DNA from: Vigna angularis
Lineage: Eukaryota > Streptophyta > Magnoliopsida > Fabales > Fabaceae
Assembly (NCBI RefSeq): GCF_016808095.1
Contig: NC_068977.1
Span: 5,950,479 to 6,014,478 of the forward strand
DNA: 64,000 bases
Reading direction: 5' to 3'
Below are positions 50,096 through 62,256 of this stretch, one piece after another. The notes beneath the pieces are model-generated. The model was given only the letters and a program-made list of their open reading frames with translations. It had not been told where the DNA came from and ran no database searches. A program made the position numbers and the translations under genes. The first letter of the stretch is position 1, and each line of letters begins with the position of its first letter.

Positions 50096-53000
50096 ATGGC
50101 GTCTGGCAGTACTCTTTCCTTCTCTGGAAGTCCATCAATTACCTCCGAGAAGCTAAATGGAAAAAATTATCTATCATGGTCTGCTGCCGTTGAAATGTGG
50201 TTCCTTGGCCAAGGGCATTATGACCACCTTGAGCGAGATGGAAGCCATGTGCCTACTGAAAAAGCTGATCAGTGGAAACAAGCAGATTTCCAGTTGTGTG
50301 CCTTGTTATGGCAATCAGTGGAACCCAAACTTTTTGTATCTTTGAGGGCTTTCAAAACTTGTCACTCCTTTTGGAAGAAAGCCCAAAGCATTTATGCCAA
50401 CGATATTCAACGTCTCTATGACACTACGAATAAACTTGCATCTCTTAAAATGGCAGACCATGATATGGTGTCCTTCATGGCTGAAGCCCAATCTGCTCTC
50501 GAAGAACTTAGGATGTTTTTGGAAGTAGATCCATTAGAGGATATAAAAAAGAAACTAGACAAATTCTACATGGTGTTGATCCTTCGTGCCCTACATCCCG
50601 ATTTTGATCATCTCAGAGATCAACTTCTAACTAGTCATGAGGTCCCCTCTATGGAAACATTGACCACTCGCCTTCTGCGTGTCCCGGTATCTCAAACTCA
50701 AGAAACGCATGAACTAGTGGAACCATCTGTCATGGTTGTCACACGAGGAAGAGGAGGACGTGGCACTAGAGGAGGAGGACGAGGAGGTCGGGGACGTACT
50801 CAATGCACATATTGTAAAAGGATGGGTCATACTCAAGAGAATTGCTACTCCTTACATGGTTTCCCTTCCAAAACCGCCAATATTTCGAAGACTGAAACTT
50901 CCACTTTGAAAACTGAAACCTCCACTTCTATGTTTTCTGAGGATGAATATCAAGAGTATTTAAGGTTAAAGTCTAACAGCTTGGCACAACCATCTCAATC
51001 TCCCAATACATCAACAGCGTGCGTTTCTCAATCTATGGAATGTCAAAATTCATGGGTAATTGACTCAGGTGCTTCTGATCACATTTCTGGTAATACCTCT
51101 TTGTTCTCATCTATTTCCTTTCGAGAAAAACCTCATTTCATAACCCTTGCAAATGGATCTAAAACTTCTTCCAAAGGAGTCGGTCATGTTTCTTTGTCTC
51201 CCTCCCTCAATCTCAACTCAGTCCTTTTTGTCCCTAATTGTCCTTTTAATTTAATTTCCTTAAGCCAGTTGACTAAAATGTTAAATTGTTCAATAACCTT
51301 TGATCATAAATCTTTTGTTATACAGGAGCGTGGTTCGGGGAGACAGATTGGAGAAGGATATGAAGCTGGCGGATTATACCATTTTGGATCTCGTCCAAGG
51401 GTGTCTTGTGTTGCTGCTCTTAATCCTAAAGTGCTACATGATCGACTTGGCCATCCTCATTTGTCCAAATTAAAAAAGATGTGTCCTGAACTTAGTGGTC
51501 TCCAAACCTTAGAATGTGAGTCATGTCAATTAGGAAAACATGTTAGATCTTCCTTTCCTAAAAGGTCTCAATCAATATGTAATTCTAGTTTTTCCATCAT
51601 CCATTCTGATATATGGGGACCTAGTCGTATCTCCTCCTTTGGTTTTAGATATTTTGTTACCTTTATTGATGAATATTCAAGATGTACTTGGGTTTATCTT
51701 ATGAAAAATCGTTCTGAATTGTTAGCTATCTTTACATCCTTTTTGAATGAAATCAAGAATCAATTTGGTCAAGTAATCAAAATATTAAGAAGTGATAATG
51801 CCAAAGAGTATTTTTCATCCTCCTTTTCGGCCATCTTGAGTTCCCATGGTATCTTACATCAGTCTACTTGTCCTCATACACCACAGCAAAATGGTATAGC
51901 AGAACGAAAAAATAGACACTTGGTTGAAACTGCTCGTACCCTTTTGCTTGGTGCCCATATTCCTGTCCATCACTGGGAGGATGCCATCTTAACTGCATGT
52001 TATCTTATTAATAGGATGCCCTCCTCCTCTCTTGATAATAAAGTCCCTTTCTCCATTTTGTTTCCTAATGATCCTCTCTTTCATACATCTCCCCGAGTGT
52101 TTGGCTGTGTCTGTTTTGTTCATGACATGTCTCCAGGTCTAGACAAACTCTCCGCTCGCGCTCTCAAATGTGTCTTCTTAGGCTATTCTCGACTTCAAAA
52201 AGGATATCGGTGTTACTCTCCTGAAACTAAGAAGTATTACATGTCTGCCAATGTCACATTCTTTGAACAGACTCCTTACTTCTCTCCATCTGTTCAGGAT
52301 GTTTCTATCCTCCAGCAGGTCCTTCCTATTCCAATGGTTGAGTCAAATAACTCCACCGTCTCTGTCATTCCCAGTCATGATCACAATCCTTCTACACCTG
52401 TTTCTCCACATACTGAGATCATCCCACACAGGGCCCCAATGGATAGTCCACCTCCCCAAGACAATGGTGAATCTCCTACTTCAGATTCTTCTCCCTCGTC
52501 ACCTCCTCCCACGCCTCCTGGTGCAAATGATTCAGCATGGCCTATTGCCCTCAGAAAAGGTACTCGTTCCACTCGGAACCCTCATCCCATTTATAATTTT
52601 CTAAGCTATCATCGATTGTCGCCCTCCTATTTTTCTCTTTTATCCTCAGTGTCCTCTGTTGTTATACCCAAGAATGTGAAAGAAGCACTTGATCATCCTG
52701 GATGACGACAAGCTATGATTGCAGAAATGCAGGCTCTTGACCACAGTAATACTTGGGAGCTGGTGCCCCTTCCCCCAGGAAAAAAGGCGGTTGGTTGTCG
52801 ATGGGTGTATGCAGTTAAAGTTGGCCCTGATGGTGAAATTGATCGGCTCAAAGCTCGGCTTGTTGCAAAAGGTTACACTCAGGTTTATGGTCTTGATTAT
52901 TGTGACACTTTCTCTCCTGTAGCCAAGATGACTACTATTCGTCTCTTCTTTGCCATGGCAGCCATTCGTCACTGGCCACTTCATCAATTGGATATCAAGA

Positions 53001-54205
53001 ATGCCTTCCTACATGGTGATCTTGAGGAAGAAGTTTATATGGAGCAACCTCCAGGGTTTGTTGCTCAGGGGGAGTCTGGTATGGTATGCAAATTGCATCG
53101 ATCTCTATATGGCCTCAAGCAATCCCCACGTGCTTGGTTTGGAAAGTTTAGCTCCATTGTTCAAAAATTTGGGCTAAAACGCAGTGAAGCAGACCATTCA
53201 GTTTTTTATTGTCATTCTTCTCTCGGGAAATGTGTTTACTTAATAGTATATGTTGATGATATAGTCATTACAGGAAATGATGCTGTTGGAATATCTCAAC
53301 TAAAAGAGTACTTGTGTAGACATTTTCAAACCAAGGATCTTGGAAGTCTCAAATATTTCTTAGGTATTGAAGTAGCGCAATCAAAAGATGGAGTTGTAAT
53401 CTCCCAAAGGAAGTATGCTCTTGATATATTACAAGAAACAGGCATGATTGATTGTAGACCGGTAGACAGTCCCATGGACCCAAACCAGAAATTAAGGACA
53501 GAAGAAGGTGAATTATTCTCCGATCCAGAAAGGTATAGGAGGCTGGTTGGCAAACTGATTTATCTCACTATTACAAGGCCAGATCTATCCTTTGCAGTTG
53601 GAGTGGTTAGTCAGTTCATGCAGGCTCCATGTATTGACCATTGGAATGCTCTCATTCGCATTCTAAGGTATGTAAAGAAGGCTCCCGGGCAAGGATTGTT
53701 ATATGAAGATAAAGGAAGCATTCATGTCTCTGGGTATTGTGATGCAGATTGGGCAGGTTCACCTATTGATAGACGGTCTACAACAGGATATTGTGTTTTT
53801 CTGGGAGGAAACATTATTTCATGGAAAAGTAAGAAACATAATGTAGTAGCTCGATCAACCGCGGAAGCCGAGTATAGGGCAATGGCATCACTAACATGTG
53901 AACTTATATGGGTGAAACAATTCCTTCAAGAGGTTAAATTTTGTGACATCCATACTATGAAGATGTATTGCGACAATCAAGCTGCTCTCCACATTGCATC
54001 AAATCCAGTGTTTCACGAGAGGACTAAACATATAGAAATTGATTGTCATTTTGTTCGTGAAAAGTTGTTGACCAAAGAAATATGTACTGAGTTTATTGGG
54101 TCAAACGATCAACTCGCAGATGTATTGACCAAGTCATTAAAGGGTCCTCGGATTGAGTTTATTTGTTCCAAGCTTGGTACATACAATTTGTATGCTCCAT
54201 CTTGA
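50096..54205 (+). pseudogene. Copia gag-pol polyprotein with one nonsense codon
   Basis: ATG at 50096 (MASGSTLSFSGSPSI) begins a frame of about 1369 codons, open except for TGA at 52703-52705, where Trp is usual (DHPG-W-RQAM). Order: gag with the zinc knuckle CTYCKRMGHTQENC near 50800; protease with WVIDSGASDH near 51055; integrase with an HHCC finger (ESCQLGKH), HSDIWGP, RSDNAKEY and QQNGIAERKNRHL; RT from about 52715 with YVDDIVITG near 53253; RNase H with YCDADWAGSP and STAEAEYRAM. Gag, protease and integrase lie upstream of the stop, so the first part could still be translated. Without readthrough, RT and RNase H are lost. Every other motif looks normal. Confidence 0.95.
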
Positions 54206-54212
54206 GGGGGAG

Positions 54213-54437
54213 TGTTAGGATATTTATCCTATTTTATCATCATTATAGTGTGTCAAGGGTTACCCTATTTATCATGATTATATTATGTCTAGGATTACCC
54301 TATTTATCATGATTATATTGTGTCTAGGGTTACCCTATTTATCATGTATTTGTGTATCAATTTATTCATATAAATAGAAGATTGTGAGAGGGATCAATCA
54401 AGCCCTCTAGAATTATTTTACAGTTTCAATCTTAAGT
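54213..54437 (+). repeat. 3' LTR of the copia element
   Basis: No difference from the 5' LTR was found over 225 bases, indicating a very recent insertion or recent gene conversion. Confidence 0.95.
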
Positions 54438-54442
54438 ATTAA

Positions 54443-55280
54443 CAACATAACCACTTCCTGCAGCTCGTTACTCAACTCATGCATGCATAAAGGGTCTTAA
54501 AAACCAACCTCAGTCAACGGCATAGCGACAAAAACAAACTCAAAAGTCTAAGAAACCACCTCCCCAATTTTAAACCAAATGGACCCCGTATCACGCCTAC
54601 ACCCTAGGGCCAAAATGAAACTCAAAAGACTCAACCTTTTTACTACTCTGCTTCCTGTCGCACCACACATAAAGCTCCTACATAAAACACGTTACCAGCA
54701 AAGCAACCCCAACCCCACCTCCAACATAGAACACATCACCAACAAACCAACCCCACCTCACATCAACCCAAAAATCAGATATTGGTCCCCCACAACCCCA
54801 CATCAATAAACCGATGTACCAAAAAATTACATTGCCACAAAAACTACACAGCCTAACACAGAAAATAAAAAATCAAAAACCTGTACCGTAAAATCCGAAG
54901 ACGAAACGCGCGACAGAAATGGAGTTTCTTGATGGAAACGCGCGACACAAATCCGAAGACCAAACCTGGACCGTAAAATCAAACCAAAAAGGTGTCTGAA
55001 AGATGAAACTGAGAAGCATATGACAGTGGTGGAAATCGAGTTTCTTAAGAAAACTCAAATGGGGATTTCGAATCTGAAAACACAAATCCTAGGTGTTTTT
55101 CCACTTTTACCCTCCACTTTACAGTTTTTTTTTTAAAAAGCTGACGTGGACCGTGTCAAATGAATGTAAGTGACACGTAAGCGTGTCACCGTATTGCTAC
55201 TCTTTCGAAAATCATTCCAATTATAAATAAAAGGTCGTCGTTTGGAAGGGGGATAACTCTGTCATTTTCCCCACGTCACC
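54443..55280. other. Probable 5' region of the minus-strand Ulp1-type gene; inverted motif at its edge
   Basis: 54890-55080 on the minus strand is GC-richer, with a repeated CGCGCGTTTC string and a possible donor (TACGGTACAG/GTTTTT). GATTCGAAATCCCC resembles GGATTTCAAATTTCGAAAT in the left module near 41730. 55154-55167 is the inverted partner of 41518-41531, next to overlapping GTGTCA/TGACAC palindromes (55154-55188). Confidence 0.4.
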
Positions 55281-55544
55281 ATGGACAGGCTAGTAGAAAC
55301 TCATGCTGATATTATTTTGCAACATCTGGAGCTGTGCAAGAAATACGTAGAAGAAGGAAAATTCGAGCGAGCGAAGCTGGAGTGGTCAAGATGCCGGCAG
55401 TCCTTCGTTATTATACAAGAAACCAGACGTGATACTCCACGGCCACGGCCACGGCCACGGCCAAGACCCGCTGCCAACCAGGAAGAAGCCAACCAGGCCG
55501 CTGCCAACCAGGAAGAAGCCAACCATGAAGAACCGGCCGCCTGA
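55281..55544 (+). CDS. Small repeat-bearing ORF, unrecognised
   Basis: This is an 87-codon ORF with a favourable start context (TCACCATGG). Residues 1-50 (MDRLVETHADIILQHLELCK and onward) are predicted-helical and charged. They are followed by about five Pro-Arg dipeptides from a CGGCCA repeat and by repeats of NQEEANQ. It is immediately downstream of a TATA-like TTATAAATAAAAGG (about 55220-55233), which is well placed for a promoter. I do not recognise a family. It could be a real short gene, a 5' exon of a longer one, or chance. No signal peptide or membrane segment is seen. Confidence 0.4.
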   Translation: MDRLVETHADIILQHLELCKKYVEEGKFERAKLEWSRCRQSFVIIQETRRDTPRPRPRPRPRPAANQEEANQAAANQEEANHEEPAA

Positions 55545-56593
55545 TTTTCTTTGTATCAGAGATGGATAGGATTTAATTTCTTTTTTTGTCAAGAAATTTT
55601 CTTTTTTTGTCAAGAAATTTTCTTTTTGAATTGAGGTTCGAGGTTTTTGAGCTACGTCTTACCCCAAACGTCAAGAAGTAAAGCTTCCACCATTGTGAAA
55701 TGGTCTCCCCATTCTCCATACAAACAACATCCCCTGGGTCACCACCATGTAAACCCGAGTGCTGCAATATCAGAGAAGACAAACCAGTAAGCATTAATTG
55801 TGCAAAAAAATGTGAAATTAACTACTCAAGAAGGGTGAGGCTAAACATTGTTATAGAGTAGAACCAGTTTTGACGGGATTCACCTCACAAAACCTATAAT
55901 TTGGAAATCAAACCTAACAACCAATAATTTGGAAATCAAATCTAACAACCAACAATGCCCAGCATATATATCAACAACACTAAATAATCAAACTAAGACT
56001 TTCAAAGACTTTGAATATATTTGGGGAAGAAAAGTCAAACAAGTTAGAAGATAAGGTGAGTTCTTTTACCATTTAGGGTTCGGATTTTAGTTTAGTGTGC
56101 ATGCTTAATAAAACTATTATATTTGTAGACTAAAATTCTTATATCTCTTGAAGTAGTTTTATAACATTTATTATTTTAGTAAACAGCATAAATAAGGTTA
56201 TAAATTGAAGAAAATTATATATATATTGGATATATATAAAATAACCATAGTTTTGAAGCAAAACTAAAATTGTTAATATTCATTCATTCCATTTTAATAT
56301 GCAGTTTTAATATTTTAATTTCCCGAGTTCATTGTTTAATAGGTTTGACAACCATATAGAATTGATTTTATCGAACTATTTGGTTTGATATTGTTTTTTA
56401 GTAATAAAGAAAAAGAACAAAGAAAAAAAATATGGAAACTAAAGAAAGATGACGTTGCTATTATTGAAAGCCAGACCATGTATATATGATAAGAAATGTT
56501 TAAAAGAATCACCTCTTCAACTGTGGTTCTCTTGGTAGTCCTTATATGATTGTTCAAGAGTCTCCGCTGCAGGTTCGTGAGTCATTTTTGGCA
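55545..56593. other. AT-rich intergenic DNA, no gene seen
   Basis: A tandem TTTTTTTGTCAAGAAATTTTC lies at 55580-55625. Otherwise no recognisable feature. Confidence 0.55.
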
Positions 56594-58555
56594 CTAACCG
56601 GTAGTCTTATTATAAGCTTCCGCGGAGGGAGGGGAAGAGCAAGTAAGAAGGGACGACGCACCAGTGCTGCCGGTAGTCTTATAAGCTTCCGACGCCCTAA
56701 GCTCTTCTGAGACAGAGTTGAACTCTTCCGCCGCCTTTGAGAAATTCTTGGAAACAATGTGGTACGTGCCCATTACCGCGTGGAAATTCGCTTTTGCAAT
56801 ATAGTAAGTTCTTAAATCGTCCTGAGATGTTGCGGATGCATAGTAATCTCTCACGGCAGTCAGATAGCTTTGTTTAGGACCTTTTATTGAAGAGACGACG
56901 GATGGCTGGATGTCGGATTAAAGAAAATTAATCATCTTCAAGTATCAACAGAGGATGCTAAAATAAATTAATCATACCTTCATAGCATCTGCCATGCCAT
57001 CCAACAATTCATCCCATGCCGAACATACAATTCTCTTCACTTCGGTTTTAAGATTGTTTAGATCCGATTTATACTGCATCAACTTAGCAAGAAGCACGTT
57101 GCCGTTTGGCTGCAAACTTCTGGCCTCGAGTTCCATTTTTCGAACCTACAGATTCATTAAATAAACCATATCAGAACCAGAGTATAGAGAAAATAAAGAC
57201 AACTTTCTATTGCAGAAGAAAAAGAAGTACCAAAGCTTCAGCTGCATCAATTCCAGTCTTTATTTCAGAAACTTTTTGTTTCTTTTGCTCTGAAAATGAA
57301 CAGAAGGTGTGGAAAAATTATAATGAAATGTGTATTGCTCCAAAATAATCATAAGATTCAACACTTCATCCTGATAAAAACTTTCCATAGTTTGACATTC
57401 CTATAGTTCATTACTCAAGAATTAAGATAATCTTCTATAAAAATGATAAGATCCATAAGAATTTATGTTTATAGAGTAAAAAACTGTTGGCATGCCAAAT
57501 GTGTACAAGAATTCACTTTATTCTACCATGCATACTTTAGAATGCACTCCACGCACCCATTCAACTGACAAAAAGTGCAAAAAAAAAATGCAGCAACAAA
57601 CATAGAAGGGAGAAAAACAAGTTCTGAAATAGTACAGTAGAACGAAACAGAAATGATAGGGAACTTTACATAGCCATTTTTAACCTTTATAACCAAATGT
57701 CCAAAATCAACAGAATGCAGTGTCGACTCCAAAACACAGCTTACATCATCAAGAAATGCATAAATTGCAGTTGTAGTTGTCTCTCCAAAATTTATGAGAT
57801 ATTTCTAAAATGACATATAGAAGACACAAATAAAAGAGTGTCCCTAGTCATGACCAAAGGAAAACAATAGTAGCAGTGACATCCTGAAAACCGTTGAGAG
57901 GAGAAATTTTCTGGACAGAATTTCAACCACCAGGAGAGAGCTACACAACGGGTCCAAAGGAGCTATACAAACCAATAAGTGAAACGATCCTAATTCATGA
58001 TATGTGCCATTATCCAAATTCAATCAACTGAATCCAGTAATAAAGGAGTTTAGATCATTTTTTTTTAAAAAAAAGATCTTGTGAACTTTTAGATTATATT
58101 CTAAAATAGAAAGAAAAACCTATAAACAAAATAAGCAAATGAACTTGACAAATTAACTGTACACACAACAATAATTTAAATGATCCTAATTCATACTAAA
58201 TGTTATTATCTAAATTAAAGCAATGTAACAAAATTCTACAATAAAGGAGTTTCAATCATATCTTATTAAGAAATGCAAAACTAAGAACTCAAACTTTTGG
58301 ACTATATCCTACAAAAGAAAGAAATACCAGTACACAAAAATACCCCGAAAAACCAAGCAAATTAACTAAACTTATACATTATAAAATCAAAAACAATAAC
58401 ACAAGACGGCTGGAAATTTAAAAAAAAAAAAAGGAAGAATCGAGTTAGAATTTTCCAGTACCTCCATTAAGAGCACCAGCAGCAGTGCACTTTTTCGTTA
58501 GATTCGCCAAGAGTTCGCAGTATTGGCGTTCGTATCCCTCGAACACGTTGCTCAT
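56594..58555 (-). CDS. VTI1-like v-SNARE paralogue with an unrelated C-terminus
   Basis: Four exons on the minus strand: 58555-58462, 57289-57231, 57145-56978 and 56905-56594, with compatible phases, giving 210 codons plus stop. Residues 1-107 (MSNVFEGYERQYCELLANLT, EQKKQKVSEIKTGIDAAEAL, VRKMELEARSL, YKSDLNNLKTEVKR) clearly match the Habc-type N-terminus of plant VTI11/VTI12, Golgi-to-vacuole Qb-SNAREs. From residue 108 the sequence is different (PSVVSSIKGPKQSYLTAVRD, AAEEFNSVSEEL, then a GAAGCTTATAAGACTACCGG duplication); the SNARE helix and membrane anchor are missing. Without them it cannot be a normal fusion SNARE. It may be a decayed paralogue, or a soluble Habc protein. Exon 4 is the least certain. 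Confidence 0.68.
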
Positions 58556-59814
58556 CGTCCACGACCTTCTTCACTCACTGCATCAATTCACGATCAAGAA
58601 AACGAAAAGTTATAAAACTAAGAGAACGTGGAAACGAAATTAGAGAAACGAAATCGGAACCCAGGGATCAAGAATCCGGCACCGAAACCCTGTTCGAACG
58701 CGGAAATGTAAGAAAATCGACGATGTTCAGCGTGTGTAGAAAAATAAACGTCACACCAACAAATAATCCATGCAATTAACCCGCCGTGATTTCATTAAAC
58801 CCGCTTTTAAATAGTTAGTTACAAATAGAACCGTGAACTAACTAAAAAATAAAAACTACAAATAAAATATTAACTGATGCAAAAAAAACTATTTAATTTA
58901 TTAATCAATATTATACCTAAATAATGAAAAGTTAAAATTAACAATTAATATCTTATTATTTATATAAAAATCAAACTAATATTATTGTACTCAAAATAAT
59001 AAAATAAAATTCAAACAAAATTACTAATAAATCTCTTAGACTTACTTTTATGTAACAATTTCTTCATAATAAACTTAAATCTTTTTCTTTTTTATCATTG
59101 CACTCTAACTTTTGATATGCACCATCCCAAACCAAACTAATATTTTTCAACTAGATTCTTCATTTTCTTCACAATCGACTCTTTCATTGCATTGACCGAC
59201 TTCCTAATTTGACGACTTCATTTTTATTATAGTCGTCGTCCTCTTGACTTTGTCCGTCTTGTCTTTAAGATTTGTTAATTTATTATTTGTTCAGGTTATC
59301 TTCTCAATAACCTTGTTGTCACCATGGTCTACCACAACTTCAACATCATTGTTTCCAAATTCGATTTGTTAATGGCTACTTTACTATGATGGTGGTTCTC
59401 ACACTAAAATTCTTCACTTTTTCTTAAAGCATCCAATCTAGCTTTCTTAGACACATTGTATCTCTTAATTTTGGACTATCTGAGCTCTCCACTTTTGCAC
59501 TCTCTACCAAGCTTTGTAGGCTATCCAAGGATCCCAGCAATTTGGTTGGGCTTGACTCACTCAGGCTTCCTTCATATTGCTCTGAGCTGCGTAGAGGTAC
59601 CACCAAGCTAATCGGGTTGTCCTCAAGTTCAACCGGACTACTTGGTCTTTACACAGAAACATCCCAAATTGGTTTGATAGAGGTAGTGAAAGAAGCTTTA
59701 TAATTGAAAGTTCTAGCTAAATAGTAGAAGGTTTAAGACCATGTTGTCATTATCTAATGTGATAACAACTATATATGTTATAAAATTATCTAAGGACCAA
59801 ATCTACCATGAAAT

Positions 59815-59935
59815 TGTTGGGTACAAACAAAGTCCCACATCGGATAAAATATGAAATACACATGGGTTTATATACACATAAGATACATCCCTTAATAAGA
59901 GGTCTTTTGTAGCGGTACCAAAAGCAAATCCGTGA
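59815..59935 (+). repeat. TRIM-like LTR fragment
   Basis: It starts TGTTGGGTACAAACAAAGTC and contains CCCACATCGGAT, as in the solo LTR at 31211. A matching CCCAACA end and a target duplication were not found, so it is probably truncated. Confidence 0.45.
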
Positions 59936-61623
59936 TCAGAAATAACTATTTGTGTGAGAGGAGATTGCATGAGCATATGAGGAGGTGGTGAAGGCCTCTA
60001 AATCATAATCCTTTAGTATGATCCCAAAAGCTTTGCTTCACAGTAAATTCTTTCATTACTTGGATTTAGTCTAGTGTCTATCTGGTTTGATGTTTGTGAA
60101 GTATTGCTCATGTGTCTTTTTCTACTGTTTTGGCATGTTTGACTTTAGTTAGTTTTGTCAAATTATTTTCTGTATAAATAGGACCTTGTATGAGCTATTA
60201 TATTCAACCTAGAATTAAGAGTTCATGTTGAGAGAAACCTTAAAGTTTTAATATGTATTTGTAATGAATTTGTGATAGTAGATGTATATTGAAGTTTAGT
60301 TATCATTTTAATTGAACCATATCTAATTTCTCTGTCTGTTTTCTTTTCCAATCTTTCTTATTTATCTGTCTAATTGTTCTTGCGATGTTCTTATCGTTTT
60401 GTACTAATTATGTTGTTAGGCAGTTTGGTGGGTTTTGGGATTGAAAAAATAAAACAAAAATAGAAATCAAAAGCTAAATCAAGAGATACAAAAAAAAAAT
60501 CAATCCAAAATTCCAATAATCAAACAATCAGAGAAAATCATAGTTTTCTAAAGATTAAATCCAAATTTAAACAATTAATCATTCAATTAATCAATGAAAC
60601 CTATTTACATAAATTAAATATCAATATCATTTAATCCAACTTATATTCATTTGTCAAAATAAAATTTAATCGATTTTTGATTTGAATTCTAATTTAGAAA
60701 TGCAAATTAATATCACAGAACAAAACTAAAATTTGGAGAGAGAAAAACAAACTCAAATCATTTGCAGCAAATATGCCTCAACTTCTAAAAATTGTTGAAA
60801 ATAGCATAGGAATTCAATGCAATAGGAATTACCAAAAAATGGGAATATGTCTAAAAAAAAGTTATCACCGAAATAATGAGCAAAAATTAGATGAGTCAAA
60901 AATATGAAATTAAAGCATTTATGAGTAATGAACCCAATTCATTATTAATAAAAAAAAAACTAAATTTGAGGAATGTCATACGAATGAAAAACCAACAAAA
61001 CTTTCCTAGTTCTAACTTATGAGGGTGAAGCTTAGGGTCAAAGGTATGGATAAACAATCAATTAATTAGTGAATAGTTAAGAACAACTTTGCATACTCAT
61101 TATAATCTAGGAGTGACAAAGACAACACTTGTAATTAATTGATTGATTAGTGAATTTTTTTATGATTGACATTGCAAAAAATATATGTAGCGCGTGTTAA
61201 GGGTTAACAAGTATAAAAACAAGTGGTTAACTACTTCTTTGTGTAAAATGTGTTTCTGTGCTTTTTACCATCACAAAAGGGATTTTAAAGAGCTTTTGAA
61301 CTTTTTGATAAACCATTGCCTGTTAGTGTCCAATAAGCATATTTGCAAAATACTTTCAAAGATAAATTTAAGTTTTATTAAAACTCTCCTTTTAAAGCTA
61401 ACACTATTTCAGATAATTATGTATTAATTTTTTTAGTTATATCTTTTTCTATTTGTGATAGAGGATCTTGATTGCTTAGTACATTAAGAGTAGGTTTTCT
61501 ACAAATGTATATATGACAGACATTGCTCAATTCGTAGATGATAGATTTATGTGGATGAATGTGAGTCGTGAATTGTCTACATTGTTGGATATGTTGGTAT
61601 GTGGGATAAAGTTTTGATGATAA

Positions 61624-61663
61624 TAAATAAATAAATAAAAAAAAAAAAATATATATATATATA
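61624..61663. repeat. A/T simple repeat
   Basis: AAAT units, then an A run, then TA units. Confidence 0.9.
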
Positions 61664-62256
61664 ACAATTTATTAAATATATTAAGATGACTATTTTTATT
61701 AAAATAATCTAATTAATTAAATTATGAGTAAAAACATATATCAATGAAAGATTTATTATATAAAGACTATAAATAATATTTTATTTGTTAAGAGACCAAA
61801 TTATAAATATTAAAACATAAAAAAAAATAACTGACAACAAAAATTACATAAAAAAAAGTCATTATTATTTCTATTTCTTTCTCTTAATCTCCGTCAAAAG
61901 ATAAAATCAATAAAAAAACTAGGATGTTCTGTAATTAGAAGATTAGATACAAAATTAATCTACGTTATTTCTAACGGTCAATCCAGTTTACTGTTTTAAG
62001 GAAATTGAGAATTGCTCAATAATAATTGATTTGTTTTGGATTCATAAACATAATTATCATCTAAGTTGACACACCATTAATATTATGTAACCCAACAACA
62101 ACAACAAAAATCTGCATTCCCACCAGAGGCTCAATAAATATACTAGAAAATCACATTCCTCCAATGGATGCAAAGACAAATATGAACATTTATTGCACAG
62201 GCCATTTTCATACTCAACTATAGGATCCATTTTCAGGAAAAAGGACAACATAGGAT

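Larger units (their letters stand above)
49533..54437 (+). mobile_element. Young Ty1/copia LTR retrotransposon
   Basis: LTRs are 225 bp (49533-49757 and 54213-54437) and identical by eye. The 5-bp duplication ATTAA flanks the element (49528-49532 and 54438-54442). The primer-binding site TGGTATCAGAGC at 49758 matches initiator tRNA-Met, and the polypurine tract TTGAGGGGGAG precedes the 3' LTR. The LTR starts TG but ends AAGT rather than the usual CA. One nonsense codon interrupts the polyprotein. The element sits upstream of the decayed Ulp1-type gene. Confidence 0.97.
58556..62256. other. Leader of the VTI1-like gene and AT-rich intergenic DNA
   Basis: 58556-58740 is probably leader/promoter of the VTI1-like gene. 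Beyond it, no domain is recognised. 59815 onward begins like a short LTR, and 61624-61663 is an A/T simple repeat. Open frames at 59424-59606 and 61194-61427 have no support. Confidence 0.5.

Noticed and set aside
49738..50138. Several open frames on both strands rich in Gly/Arg/Trp or Pro/Ala
   Set aside because: They are readings of the GC-rich simple repeat in the copia leader.
61194..61427. 77-codon Leu/Lys-rich frame
   Set aside because: It lies in AT-rich DNA with no domain and no gene context.
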